From the NCBI GenBank assembly GCA_905331475.1, contig CAJNYU010001113.1, positions 1 to 64,000 on the forward strand: a DNA stretch of 64,000 nucleotides. Reading direction: 5' to 3'. The translations under genes were made by a program, and so were the position numbers. Positions 24,543 through 36,110 of this stretch are shown here, piece by piece. Origin of the DNA: Rotaria socialis (Eukaryota > Rotifera > Eurotatoria > Philodinida > Philodinidae). A model generated the notes under the pieces. The model was not told the DNA's origin. It searched no databases and saw only the letters and a program-made list of their open reading frames with translations. Positions within the stretch are counted from its first letter, which is position 1. Every line of letters begins with the position of its first letter.

Positions 24543-25450
24543 ATGACTACAAAAAAGCATCGAATCATTTCACAAGATAAAATCGATATTGATAGTTTCA
24601 ATGTTGAAACACGCAAGTTAAGTATCGAACAGTACTAGAATATAATCCAATCGTTGTAGGTTTACGTGAAGCTATTACCACTTTACCAATTGAACGCAGA
24701 ATTGGTTTTGATCTAGAGAAAATCTATCAACAATTAATCGAATCTTTTCATACATATGAATCTCATTTATCAAATTTTGTATTCGATCGTGATATGCATA
24801 ATATAATTTATTCACTCGGATTTGTACCTGTTAGTTTTTCTTTTAAATCTTTACTGCTGAAGTCTGATTTTTAAAATAAGATTCTGTCATAAATCTGAAA
24901 GGAGGCGTTGGAAAAGTTCTGCTTTTTGTTCGAAAATATTTTCTATACTAAACTTTATTCTTGTTTTATAGACGCACAATGAAATGAATGAATTAATTCT
25001 TGGTAGGATTTATTCGGAATAAAAAACACAAAATCCTTCATTTTAAAATATTTAGCTATGCGTTTTCATCCTCGATCACGTACTTCTGAACGTGAAGAAA
25101 TCGATGTTGAACATCATTTAATTCATTTCTATGATTTTGCTGATGTAATTATACCTAAATTACTTAATAATGATTATAAACCAACTGATGAACAATATTT
25201 ATTGAAATGTTTTAAAAAACTTGATCAAAATAATAAAAATTATTTGCATAAAAAATTGTTTGTTCAAACAATGTCAACGATGGAAGATGCTTTAGATAAA
25301 AATGAATCAGAAGATTTACTAAATTTTTTAATTAAAAATGAAAATTTATCAATTGGAAATTTACCGGATTTTTTTGACTATAAACGATATATTAAACATT
25401 TATTACCACAGCGACATCTGATTTACCTTGATCTTGGCGTTGCAAAATGA
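24543..25450 (+). CDS. EFCAB2: Dynein regulatory complex subunit 8-like (EFCAB2), degenerate EF-hands
   Basis: Best model: exons 24543-24594, 24639-24829, 24972-25002 and 25056-25450, all in phase, 222 aa. The body lines up with EFCAB2/DRC8: a first EF-hand-like helix pair ending YSLGFVP.HNEMNELI, then FYDFADVIIPKLLNNDYKP, then the second pair LLKCFKKLDQNNKNYLHKK. Calcium loops look incomplete, as is common for DRC8, a nexin-dynein-regulatory-complex subunit in motile cilia. The first intron would be only 44 bp. Without it, the first frame hits TAG at 24636 and the body lacks an ATG, so either this micro-intron is real or there is a frameshift near 24620. Length is close to vertebrate EFCAB2. 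Confidence 0.75.
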
Positions 25451-25726
25451 ATAATTTTCTTTTTTTCGCTTCAATTAAATTAACTAAAAGCTTACGAAGT
25501 GAATATTAATTCTACTTGTAAAAGCTCTCTATAATTGAGATTTAATTCGGATCTAGATGCTAATAAGTATCGAAAATTAATATATTGTTGATTAATATCA
25601 AGAAAAAATACAATTTCTAACCTCTTAACTCAATGAAACACCCTTTTTTAAATTTCTTTTATAGTTGATTTCTACGTAAATTACTTCACCGAGAATAATT
25701 TTCACTTTTTTTATAGATATTTAATA
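25451..25726. other. 3' flank of the DRC8-like gene
   Basis: Short AT-rich gap between the stop codon and the Tc1 element. No feature is seen. Confidence 0.4.
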
Positions 25727-25947
25727 CAGACTGGTGCATAATTATAAGACCACTTCTTTTAGAGCTTGAGATAATCAGATAAAGCTTATTATTTGGAATT
25801 AGAGGTATCATAACGTAACTTTCTCTTTGCTAGATTTCCGAAGGTTTATTTCTTTTTTTTTTAGTTACTGATTTTTCATGAATTTTAATGGCGCAAAAAT
25901 ATAAGACCGCATTAAGAAGAATGCTAAAACACCAAAGACAAAAAACA

Positions 25948-26880
25948 TCAATATTTTGTCTTGGCTCCATTTAGTTTAATAACTTCAAATATTCTTTTAG
26001 GTATCGATTCGATCAGAGCCCGGAGTTGTTCGATGTTGATTTCTTCCCAATATTTCATTATGGTAGTTTTTCACTGTTCTTTTGTTCTAAATTGTTTACC
26101 TTCGGTATAGACCTTCCTTGCTAGTGTTCCTCAAAGATTTTCAATTGGATTTAAATCCAGGTGGCAACGATGGCCAAGGTAAAACATTGCTTTTCTGTGA
26201 CTTAAGTCAAGTGAGATTGACCTTCGCTCTATGGATAGGTGCATTGTCTTACTGAAAGATCCAATCAGACCCACCAATACAACTACTGATATCAATCAGA
26301 TGCTTTTTTAGCGCCTCTCGATATCCTTTTGAGCTTATCCGTCCGTCTACAAAACATTGAACTTTTACCACCCCAACCAAACGACGCCCCCCAGGACGAT
26401 GTTTCCGGCCTCCGGAAATGAGCGAATTTCATTGGAACCGGCCAGAAACATACTGGAAACGCACCGGAACGTGCAGGAAAACGCCGGATATCATCGGACC
26501 CTGGAAGCAGGATTCCGGGACGGATTTTCCCGATGATTTCCGGCCGGAACCAACAGGAACTTGGCGGAATTTACAGGAAAAATCCGTAGATTTCCCGATC
26601 CACAATACTGCTTCCGTGAAATCGCGGGAACCGGCCGTTTCCCAGGCCGGTTGCTTCAACCTGGGCCAAATCATAACGCTATCACCATCTTGCGTACGAG
26701 TTGAAAAAAATCTCTTCTTTTTTACGGAGATCATGCCAATAGTAAGAAAAGCCATCAGAACCATCTGAATTAATTTTTTTTTCTTCAGACCAAACAACTT
26801 TGTGCCATTAATTGTTCCAGATCGTATGAGCTTTAGTTCAGGTTAATCGTAAATCTTTGTGAGCTATTGTTAAAGTAGGA
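25948..26880 (-). pseudogene. Tc1-type transposase pseudogene
   Basis: Recognisable pieces read in order on the minus strand: WSEEKKINSDGSDG then YYWHDLRKKK (first catalytic region; the usual DEKKF is EEKKI), GDSVMIW, VDGRISSKGYREALKKHL, DNAPIHRAKV (second catalytic Asp region, preceded by an in-frame TAA), and the tail NIEQLRALIESIPKRIFEVI ending TKY and TGA. Stops and frameshifts occur between these pieces, and a 276-bp GC-rich insertion splits it after MIW. The N-terminal DNA-binding domain is no longer readable. It is non-functional. Confidence 0.85.
26390..26665. mobile_element. CCCAGG-ended GC-rich insertion (276 bp) inside the Tc1 transposase
   Basis: GC-rich block beginning CCCAGGACGATG and ending CTTCAACCTGGG; the reverse complement of the end is CCCAGGTTGAAG, so 9 of 12 terminal bases match. 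It is flanked on both sides by CC. Removing it with one CC joins MIW to ASFGWGG in frame, as in intact Tc1-type transposases, which defines the insertion precisely. The interior is full of CCGGAA/TTCCGG-like motifs in both orientations. Open frames here on both strands are by-products of composition. No transposase is encoded. Confidence 0.75.
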
Positions 26881-27316
26881 GAGTGCTTTTTTTCATCTTT
26901 TTCAAGATGCTTGACCTTTTTATAACTCGATTGACTGCCCATCGTGACATTTTTAAGCATAAATCGTTAATAACATTGGCACAAGATATTGATTTGTTAC
27001 TAGCAGTTCTAATAACAGGGCGTTCAGTACGTTCATTGACTTTTTTTCTTTGGTCAGTTCCTTTTTCTCAAGCAATATTCAAGTGGACCCTTTAAAAAAT
27101 TTGTTACCACTCTCTTCAATCGATTAATTTTTCCTGGCAATTTCTCAATGAGATATATTTTTCTTGTGTAATCCTAAAATCGACCTTGTTTCGCTCTCTA
27201 CTGATTGTATGACTCTGGGCACGCTATAGTTTAGATATGAGTGTTATTCTGTTTGTTAATTTTATTCAAAGCCACTGATGATTCGCTCGCTTAATATTAT
27301 TAACCTATCGTGTGAT

Positions 27317-27927
27317 CCCAGGTCCATCATTCAGACCGTCTGAAGGATGGCATTGAACTGCCTGAAACGGTTAAGAAACGGTGCAAATAATGTCCTAAAC
27401 GACGAAAAATGGCCGCCATTTATAGCAGTCTTCTGTCAGCCCAGATTACGGACCGTTAACGATATTGTTCAAGGCCGTTTCCGACCAAAAAGTGCAAGTA
27501 ATAAAAGCACCCTATTTTCCTCCATTCTGACGTGCTCTCGACATTTTACGTGAGAGTTAGGCTGGTCATTTATACTTTTTAAACATTTAATTTAATAATA
27601 TTATTATATATTTATTTTCAAAAGAAAAGTCAACACAAAATAACATGAAATAAAACAAAAAAGTATCGGGAAAAAATTTAAATAAAATAAATAAATAAAA
27701 AATAAAATACAATAAACGAAAATAAAAAGAAATAAAAGAAAATGAATAAAATACAATAAAAATACAACTAAATAAAATTTATATCTCCAAATAAAAGAGA
27801 TGTAAAACGATAAAAAAAAGTTTGCCTTAGATGGTAGTCGTTTCAGACAACACGGAAACTGTCACCTGAAAGGCCGCCGTTTTTAGTCGTTTAGGACCGT
27901 TTACGGACCGTCCTATACGACACGGGG
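27317..27927. mobile_element. Probable second nested insertion in the Tc1 relic
   Basis: It starts CCCAGGTCCATC, which differs at one of 12 positions from one end of the 54-bp element at 43185-43238. The right end (CGACACGGGG) is a poor match. The flanks of the block are GC-rich and share motifs such as ACGGACCGT and GACCGT; the middle (about 27570-27830) is an A-rich AATAAA-type tract. No gene or clean target duplication was found, so the limits are approximate. Confidence 0.4.
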
Positions 27928-28185
27928 TCCTATATTTATGCACCGCAAATGCGGAGGCAATTCTATATATATATATATATAAGAAGATAAAAAAAACCCG
28001 CTTGAAAATGTTATGTCGCTATTCTTATGACTCGCCTATGTGAAATCACTAAAAATATCGCTCATTTTATTTAGTTTAATTCGAAAACAAGTGGCCTTAT
28101 AATTATGCACCAGACTGTATAGTGCAATAAACTTTTCAAAAGTTCTTCAATAGCTACGTTTCATTAGCTATTTTTGTTCTATTAA

Positions 28186-28422
28186 TTATATGGATTGAAT
28201 GCAGTTTTTTGGATCATAGCACAAATTTGACTCACAATTCGTATGTAAGCATTTGCACTTAGGCAGGGCAAACTGATAGCAACATAAAAGTGCGCGGTCA
28301 TTCACAATAAAGTCTTCACAATAGTATTTATTCAAATCTTTTTCTTCAAGGTAAATCGAGTTATAACGAGATTCGACAAAGAACAATTTCACAATAAAAA
28401 CAAAACAAGCTGTAGCTTTCAC
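28186..28422 (-). CDS. Possible small cysteine-rich secreted peptide (start unresolved)
   Basis: A 78-codon frame begins with a good signal-peptide-like segment (KATACFVFIVKLFFVES) followed by a compact domain with eight Cys (positions 35, 47, 48, 56, 58, 63, 68, 74, including a CC pair). An even number of Cys after a signal sequence suggests a disulfide-bonded extracellular peptide. No known fold is assigned. The first codon is GTG, not ATG; a GTGTAG acceptor lies immediately before TGAAAGC, so an upstream exon ending in A would rebuild an ATG. It lies 70 bp beyond the Tc1 element. Chance ORF is possible. Confidence 0.35.
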   Translation of the reverse strand: MKATACFVFIVKLFFVESRYNSIYLEEKDLNKYYCEDFIVNDRALLCCYQFALPKCKCLHTNCESNLCYDPKNCIQSI

Positions 28423-29960
28423 TACACAATGTTTTTTTGATCGGTACTTATAAGTTGGATAACTTAAGTCAAACTAATCATGTATTATTTCCTTTCATTT
28501 CTGTCATGGTATAAAATATATCAAATTTTTACAAAATAACATTTAGAAAAACAATTTTTATGTATTATAATTATGAAAATAAAGTACAAAATAGATATTT
28601 AAATACACAGTCCGTTGCATCATATATCTGAAAATAGATGTAATTAAATGGATAGACGAGTTATAGTAGTCATCCGAGAGAAAAAAAATTGGTCTATCTT
28701 TATTATCAATTAAACTAAAATAAAGCATTACATTCTAAACTCTTGAAGATTAAAAATAATTCCTTTGATTATTACTCTCTGCCATGTAGATTGTCTCATT
28801 AACAAATAGCATCAATAATTGGCCTCCGTAGAAAGCAAATGATTCCAATTTTCTTTTTGTCATCCCTGATAGCCATCGTTTTGTTGCAACAGACTATTAA
28901 GGGAAGAGTCATTTTATATACAGCATTGTTTGATCTATATGTTTTACGCACACGCTATGTCGTAGTCAATAAGGACCTTTTTTTACTTTGAACAGCAAAT
29001 ATTAAAATATTTGTATGAATTTTCAAAAGAACCTCCACTTTACAATCCTTTCATTAGTGAAACTAATGCTCAGCAAATTTTTCTATCATTCTTATCAAAC
29101 TGTTCGATAAACTTTAGAAATATCTTAAGAAATTCAATTATTGGTCGATCGAAAAAAACAGAATAACAATTATATATATTGTATTTCTGTTTGAAAAATA
29201 ACATCTATTTCTACTCAATGCAATAATATTCCTGTTTAAATATTCATTTTTAAAACAATTGTAAGATGATCGAAAGGCTATCTCTTGTGTAAAACAATAC
29301 AATTCATCTTTTACTCATTGTTATTGTTCAGTGCTTTTTTTCAATCTTTATCTACTAAACATATACAAATGTCTTATTTCGAAGTCATTATTCATCTAAG
29401 TCATTATTAATATATCTCAAAACTTACTGTCCTTTTTTTCATTACTCTACTTTGTTTTTAACTTAAATTTTGCCTGTTCTCATTATCGACAATATCGAAG
29501 ATTGATTGTTCTACACTTGTCGTTGTCAATATTATAGAAACGAAAAGAAAAAACGTAAAGTTAATTGAGACAGTAAAGAACTAATGCATCTCTATGTCAT
29601 ATTCAAGTGTTCATATGATTTGAAACCGCGTTAGTATAAGCGCATCTCAACACTTGTTTCTCCACCTTGTCTATGTATACACAAGAATTATAATACACTC
29701 ATCGCATATATGCGTATATATCATAAAAGATCATGAGCAATAGATATATAACCATTCTGTACACATGCACATGGATACATATTTAGGTGTAAACTTTTTT
29801 TTTCAAATTAGCTTTCGCATCTCATCACCTCTTAATAAACTGCTGAATATATACGGATTAACATTGAATACAAACACATTTTTTTAAAATGTACACAAAA
29901 TAACAATACGAAGAAAAACCAAACAAAAAAAACAGAAACAAGAATTAAACGTTTTATAGG
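28423..29960. other. Gene-free 3' flank of HES
   Basis: AT-rich sequence downstream of the HES stop. No exon, RNA gene or clear repeat is seen. Confidence 0.5.
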
Positions 29961-30885
29961 TCACCAAGGTCGCCATACTTTAGATGGTGACTCGGTCATT
30001 GTACTTGTTACACTGTCTGTTGGTGTTGTTGTTATTGCTTCGGATGATTTCATTGATTCGCAATCACTTAAATTATTCGATGATGTTGAACTACAATCAG
30101 CATCATCATCGAATGTTGTAGATGAATTTTGAAGTTTTTGCTGTTGTTGAGGTAAAATAAAAATGTACTGATTATTAGTCGATGAATTAACTGAATAACG
30201 ATCGGTTTTTGTTAATAAACCAGCTGCTGAATTTATTTGTGATAATGATGGTTGCATCGGTGGTAGAATAGATAATGACGAAAGATTTTGTATACGAGTT
30301 GACAAATGTGTTATAAGTTTTGTTTTTAATTCTAAATCAGCATTTGGTGTTGTAGTTAAAAAACGTATTATTTCATTAGCACATTCACCATAACCAGCAC
30401 GATATTTTGATGCTATTGTTGGATCAACAGCAGCAGCAGCTAGAATAAGAAAATATGAAATTATTATCTTGTTAGATGTTATTTTTTTCTTCTTCTTCTT
30501 ACAAGCTAATTTCTGTTTGTAAACAGTTCGTAGATGTTTCACAGTCATTTCGAGAATATCAGCTTTTTCTAATTTATGACTACGTACATTCTAAAATATA
30601 GATAATTTAAAAATCTAAACACGAAAAAAAAAATTTTTTTGTTTAGCTAACTTACATTTGTTGTTGCATTATCAAGAATAAGATTTTTCAATTCTTCTAA
30701 ACTTCGATTAATTCTTTCACGTCTTCGTTTTTCCATGATTGGTTTTGCATTCTAAAAAAAGCAACCAACAACATATGTATTGTTTTCAAATCGATTAATT
30801 ATTCATTTGATAGGTTTACCTTTCGATAATCATTGTGGCTAATATGAGATGGTAATGGATAAGGTGCGAAACGATCACTAGGCAT
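29961..30885 (-). CDS. hes: Hairy/HES-type bHLH-Orange transcriptional repressor
   Basis: Four in-phase exons (30885-30820, 30751-30656, 30590-30503, 30439-29961) give 242 aa. Residues 25-83 form the bHLH: basic region KPIMEKRRRERIN with the Pro typical of hairy/HES proteins, then helix-loop-helix to about 83. The Orange domain follows at about 93-135 (KYRAGYGECANEIIRFL), matching HES1/hairy closely. The C-terminus is WRPW, the Groucho/TLE-binding tetrapeptide. The middle is Ser/Thr/Gln-rich. It should bind N/E-box DNA as a dimer and repress, classically downstream of Notch. Length is close to HES1-type proteins. Long gene-free flanks fit a regulated developmental gene. An AATAG lies 1 nt before the ATG. 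Confidence 0.95.
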
Positions 30886-33800
30886 TCTATTAATATGAGT
30901 AGTAGTGTATGCGTGAACGGGATCTAATATTTTTGAGAAGTGATATATACTTCGTGTGTCTATGTATATAAGTATGTATTCTGATTCGTCGTCTTGGCAA
31001 TTGTACTATAATTATTCTCGTTTTTTCTCTTTCTTCGATATTTTTTTTTGTTAGCTCTCGTGTTCTCTTTCTCTCTCTCTCTCTCTCGTGTGTGTCTCGG
31101 CACACACACGCGAGATCGTGTGTATGATGTAGAATGGTTGGTCAGAGTAGGAATGAAACGAACGAATGATTAAGATGGACGACTCGTGCTGTTGGCCAAA
31201 TAAATATATTCAAGTGAGAAAAAAAAAGAAAGAAGAAGAATCATTTAGCATAGCGTCTATTCATCCAATCGATGAATTCTTTGGACTTCTTATGATATCC
31301 TACTTGAATAATATGGCATGATATATATGCCCTTTGGCAAATCATCAGAAGAAATTGAAATTGTATAGTCTTGTTCTATCAATTCTACCGCAGTCATGAT
31401 AATGCCTTACTGTACAATATATATATGTATATTCATCTTTGTTCTTTTTTTGATTTCATATCTTAAGGGAATAGAAAAAGTATAGAATTCATTTAAAAAA
31501 GCAGGTGATCTCATCATCTTTACTTTATTTCGGTGAAGCATGAAAACAAAAAAAGAATCACGTATAGTGTTCATCACCCCATCATAACGGTAGCGATCAC
31601 TATTTGATCTTAAGATTGACGTGTCAAGTGGAATTGTAGAGACGCCCACTACTTAGATGTGTGAATGGACTGAACATTATCCGTTAGTGATATCAATAAA
31701 AGAGAATTTTGCATATCAAATTTTTGCAGGTTTTCTTTCCTCCCTCTGTCTGATAGGAAAAAAGAAAATATGATGTATAAGATTATTATTTTTTCATCTG
31801 TTTAGAATTAAGTAGTTTTCTTTTTCTTTTTCTTTTTTGTTATTATTGTCATCATCTGCAAATTATATATATTACTTATCTATTCTTGTAGACAGAGAGT
31901 ATGTATGGATAAGGAATGTATGTTTGTTACTCATGAGTAAGAGTGAAAGTGAGACTGATGGATGTGCACGTGCGTGCACGAGCAAAGTCAACTTGTTTGG
32001 TATGCAAACGCACGCGCGATCATCATCGCATCACATTGAAATATGTATGGTGATTGTTACTTATCTATGTGTGTATGCATGTATGGTGTTGGTAGGTGAA
32101 CCATCCCAACACGCACATACTATCGATGATCCTCATCTTCTTCTTCTCCTTTTTTTTTCGCTGTTGCTACCACAACGAATAGTACTCGTGTTAATTGTAG
32201 TTAATCGACGGACACGCCTTTCTCGCTCGCCTGTCTATCAGTTGACGAGATGGAATGTATAGCAACATCAGCAATATCAATAGAGCGCATCGATGATCGA
32301 TAATGGGAAAAAATGTCTGTCTCTCACTAGTTTATACTGCTAATTGGCCAGTGTATCATCGATCGTCATTTCCATTTCGGATATGAACCGATAAACAGAA
32401 GCAAGTTCATTTCTATGGTGTAAACATTGAGTACTTTTCACACTTATCGTTTGAGAAAGAAGCAGCAGAAAAAGAAATTAGTTTCTTACATCACGGCACT
32501 TCTGTTCATCATCTTATTGTCAAAAATGATATCATTAAGTAGATATACATAATTACAAGTGCTTTTTCTTTTCTTTTTTTACTAGCAAATGATAATGTAT
32601 ATGCTGTAACATTGAATTAGATTCTTGCAGGAGAAAACAAGAAACCAGACGTATATATATACATATAGATATATATTAGTGATTAAATACATGATAATTA
32701 TCGAAATGTAGAAATGTGACTCTCCAGTTCGAAGTACATCGAACGGTATATCATCAAACATGGGAATGAATCAAATTACAAATTGTTGTCGGTCTTACTG
32801 TTCTACTCTATATACACCTCGATATGTATATATACGTTTAGATCGCGACACAAAAATGTCAAAATTTACTTATCGTCGCATCGAAAGATGTGTGAAAATG
32901 ATCGGTCAGACGTTCTCGTACTGCATACATACATACACAAGTGATCCTTCTTGTCAAATTCAACGAACTCTTTCCCTCTTACTACTGATGGGACATCACT
33001 CATCATTTTATGTATATGAACGTGTATCTAAAGCATCGATCTCTTTCGTTAGCCCTTGAAACTACCGCCTGCCTACCTTTTTCTCTTTCTCTCAATCTAA
33101 AATGCGAAAGCGCTTTAAAATGTTGATTAATGAGCGAATACAAAGAAGAAGACAAGTTGAAAGAGAGTAAAAACGAAATGAACGACTAGACGCTTCTTGA
33201 ACAAATAAGCGAAAGGCAATGGAGAGATAACAAATTTTTTCGAAGAAGAAAAAACACAGCAACGACTTAGAAATATGATCTCAGTTTTCACCTGCAACGT
33301 CGTTCAAACTAAGAACGCTCTTCATCGATGTTGATCTTGGTGAAGTATCAACATTCTTTGGATTGGGATAAGTGAGTTACCGGAAATGTTAGCTTTTCAC
33401 TTATCCCTTCTCTCGGACGATAATTTAAATCAATTGCACCTGACTTGTTCTCTCTATGCTGGTGATCGATTGTGTGAATTATACATTCCGTTAATCGTTC
33501 CGTCAAACGACCATATAGTTCAAGTCCATTAGCAAAAAGCATCAAATTTCTAACATTATCTAATTGAGTAGAGTAAAAGAAAACGACATTACAATAATCA
33601 ATCACTCATTCATTCAAAAGACATCATACACTTGCTCGATATCTATTGTCAAAAGAAAAGACGACATTCAAACATCAAAGTGAATAGATCTTATTTTTCT
33701 ATTTTTTTTTGTATCTTAAGGCTATGAGCGTGTGTTGTAAAGGTACGTTTGAGCCATCCCTTTCTACTTCTTCTATATGTTCTTTCTTTCTTGATAAACT

Positions 33801-36110
33801 GATGATGATGATGATGATGATAATAATAATGATGATTTGTCGCTAGCAACAACAAAAAAAATCAAAAACGATTAAACGATGAGTTGATGAGCAAACAATA
33901 GAAGAATAGAAAAAGAAATGCTAAGAAGCGACATATCTCATGCATATATTGTCTATTAAATGAACGGCGCTTGAAGCATACAATTCAAACGATAAAAGAC
34001 AACATGCAGGAGGAGCAACAAAACATCTTGTTCATCGACCGACATTGTACGAAATAACAACAACATGAAATGCTCAAGGGAATATGTTCATTTCTTTTCT
34101 TTATGATAAATGCGAGAAAAAAAAGTCAATCGAAATATTCAATTTGTTTGTAGGATAGCTCGTTTAAGAAGAAGAAAAAACAATGTAGCTTTCGTTCATT
34201 TGATTTTTATAATTATCAACATCAAAGTAATAAAAAACATTGTAGTCAATATGTTCCCGAAACCAATATTCTCTTAATCTTAAACATACAATTCAAAAGA
34301 TATATATCTTTTGAATAGAATTTTACCCAGGGAAATTTTTACATAAAACCATCGTTTACCAAGTTTTTATTATTATTCCTTTTGCCTGTATGAATCATTA
34401 AAACTACGCTGACATGATTACGTATTATAATTTTACCGTTTAACATTTAATCGACAGCAAGATCAAGATATGTACCACATGACGAGTCCATAGAAGAATC
34501 ATTTCATTTTCACAGTCTTGAGAGAAGATGCTTAATAGCCGCGAAAATTTGTTTTTGCACGTTGCTGAATTTTGAAATTCCATGTTTGACGAGGGTCTAA
34601 TGTATACTTTTCTTTTCATATGACCTTGAAAGTCAATACTATTCTGTACATGCTTTCAAATAAAAAAAAGTGAATTTAACTTTATCTGTTGACGTCATAG
34701 GAGCCAGCTACAGATTCATGGTCGAACACACATTTTCGAAATAGTTTCTGCATAACAACATTGTTTAAAGTAATATAAACATAGATATGTGATTTAATAG
34801 TTAATAGCACTGTCGAAACTCGGTGCAAAGTATTTTTAAGTAATGGTAGGGTTATCGGGAGCAACTATTCCTCCCTTGAGACTCATGTTTCGAATTTTCT
34901 CAGAAGAAACTGCCAGAAAAAGAAACATCTTATGAGCTAATAGTTTATAGATGCGAAGAATGAATTGATAGATTGATTGCCATCTACAGTTAGTCTGATC
35001 GTTGAAAATAGTTTTATTTACCTTTTGAGTCGATGAATTTACAGTAGACTTTACTGTTACTCTCATATCGACTGAAAACTTATTTTCTATCAAAAACTGA
35101 TTTCGAAATCATTCTAATGCTTAAATTGCATCCATTCAAACTATTCTGAAAGATTATATACATTCATATCTACCATCGTATTTAAATGTTGAGTCATGTG
35201 TTTGCTCTCTATTTGATTGTTATCAATGAACTAAAATGCTGTCTGATTCTTTGACGATGAGAACATAAACAATACATTCTAAATAACGATTATACAATCA
35301 AAAATAGCTTCAATGATCCATACGTCCAAGACATCCTATGAATGTCAAGTAGTTAAAGATGTTATATGTATTTTGATTAAAAAATGATAAAATCTTCAGT
35401 TCTTTGAATAAGACTTTCTAATTTGTGTCCATATATTCCAACCAATGATCCTAATATTATCTTTTCAGCATAGCTAAAAATGTTATTGACAAGATGGTGC
35501 CAATTAATGGCAAAATGAAAGTTTGTTTACATAAGCATCGAGCTATCGCTTATAAAATATTTTACAAGAAGCTGCAATTAATTATACGCGATGGTTCTAA
35601 TTTATCTTCGAAGATGTTAAAACTAGTATTTTATGACATTGATTCAGTTTTCGATAATTAAACTTCATGACAAATAAATAAACCTTGATTCTGATATCGA
35701 TGACATTCACTAAAAAATTGCACTTAAATATATGACCTTTTTTTTATATCATGAAGTTATACATTCAGAAACACATAAAGCGATTGTATGTATTTAATAA
35801 TTCTCTATGTTTCATCTAATCATAAAGGTTTTTCATTTTTAATGTTTTTCTATACATGAAAAAAAAAGCTACAATTCACCGTAGAACAAATACACAATTA
35901 AGGTCGATATTTTGATATACAGAGGAAAAAACATTAAATTATTTGTTCAGTTCATAGAAAATGAATTGTTTATAACATTTATATTATAGACAAAGAAAAT
36001 GATAGAAAAAAAAGAGCGCTCATTTCATATTAGCTTCCTTTTCAATATTATCACAGAAGTATTATTTCTGAGACGGACCGAGAGAGAGAGAGAGAGAGAG
36101 AGAAAGTTGT
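30886..36110. other. 5.2-kb gene-free region upstream of HES
   Basis: No gene is convincingly supported. Features seen: (TC)n at about 31067-31088; CACGCG at 31107 and 32011 and CACGTG at 31967 (possible HES or bHLH sites); GAT-repeats near 33801-33822; a 26-bp perfect palindrome at 34291; and (GA)n at about 36079-36103. One exon-like open stretch at 33381-33559 (-) is discussed in the findings. Likely holds HES regulatory DNA. Confidence 0.45.
34291..34316. repeat. 26-bp perfect palindrome
   Basis: ATTCAAAAGATAT followed at once by its exact reverse complement. No related copy was seen in the window. It may be a chance AT-rich dyad or a small cruciform site. Confidence 0.5.

Larger units (their letters stand above)
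25727..28117 (-). mobile_element. Degenerate Tc1/mariner-type transposon with nested insertions
   Basis: The ends are inverted repeats of about 30 bp: CAGACTGGTGCATAATTATA at the left and its reverse complement at the right, each bounded by TA, the usual Tc1/mariner target duplication. The element is 2.4 kb, longer than typical Tc1 elements (1.3-1.7 kb), because GC-rich DNA has been inserted at 26390-26665 and probably 27317-27927. The transposase runs on the minus strand and is broken. Confidence 0.88.

Noticed and set aside
26418..26797. Long open frames on both strands (116-122 codons) across the GC-rich block
   Set aside because: They lie in a GC-rich insertion with few stop codons for compositional reasons and in a decayed transposase; neither has a domain.
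31837..32262. 141-codon plus-strand frame upstream of HES
   Set aside because: No motif, mixed low-complexity, no neighbouring exons; probably chance.
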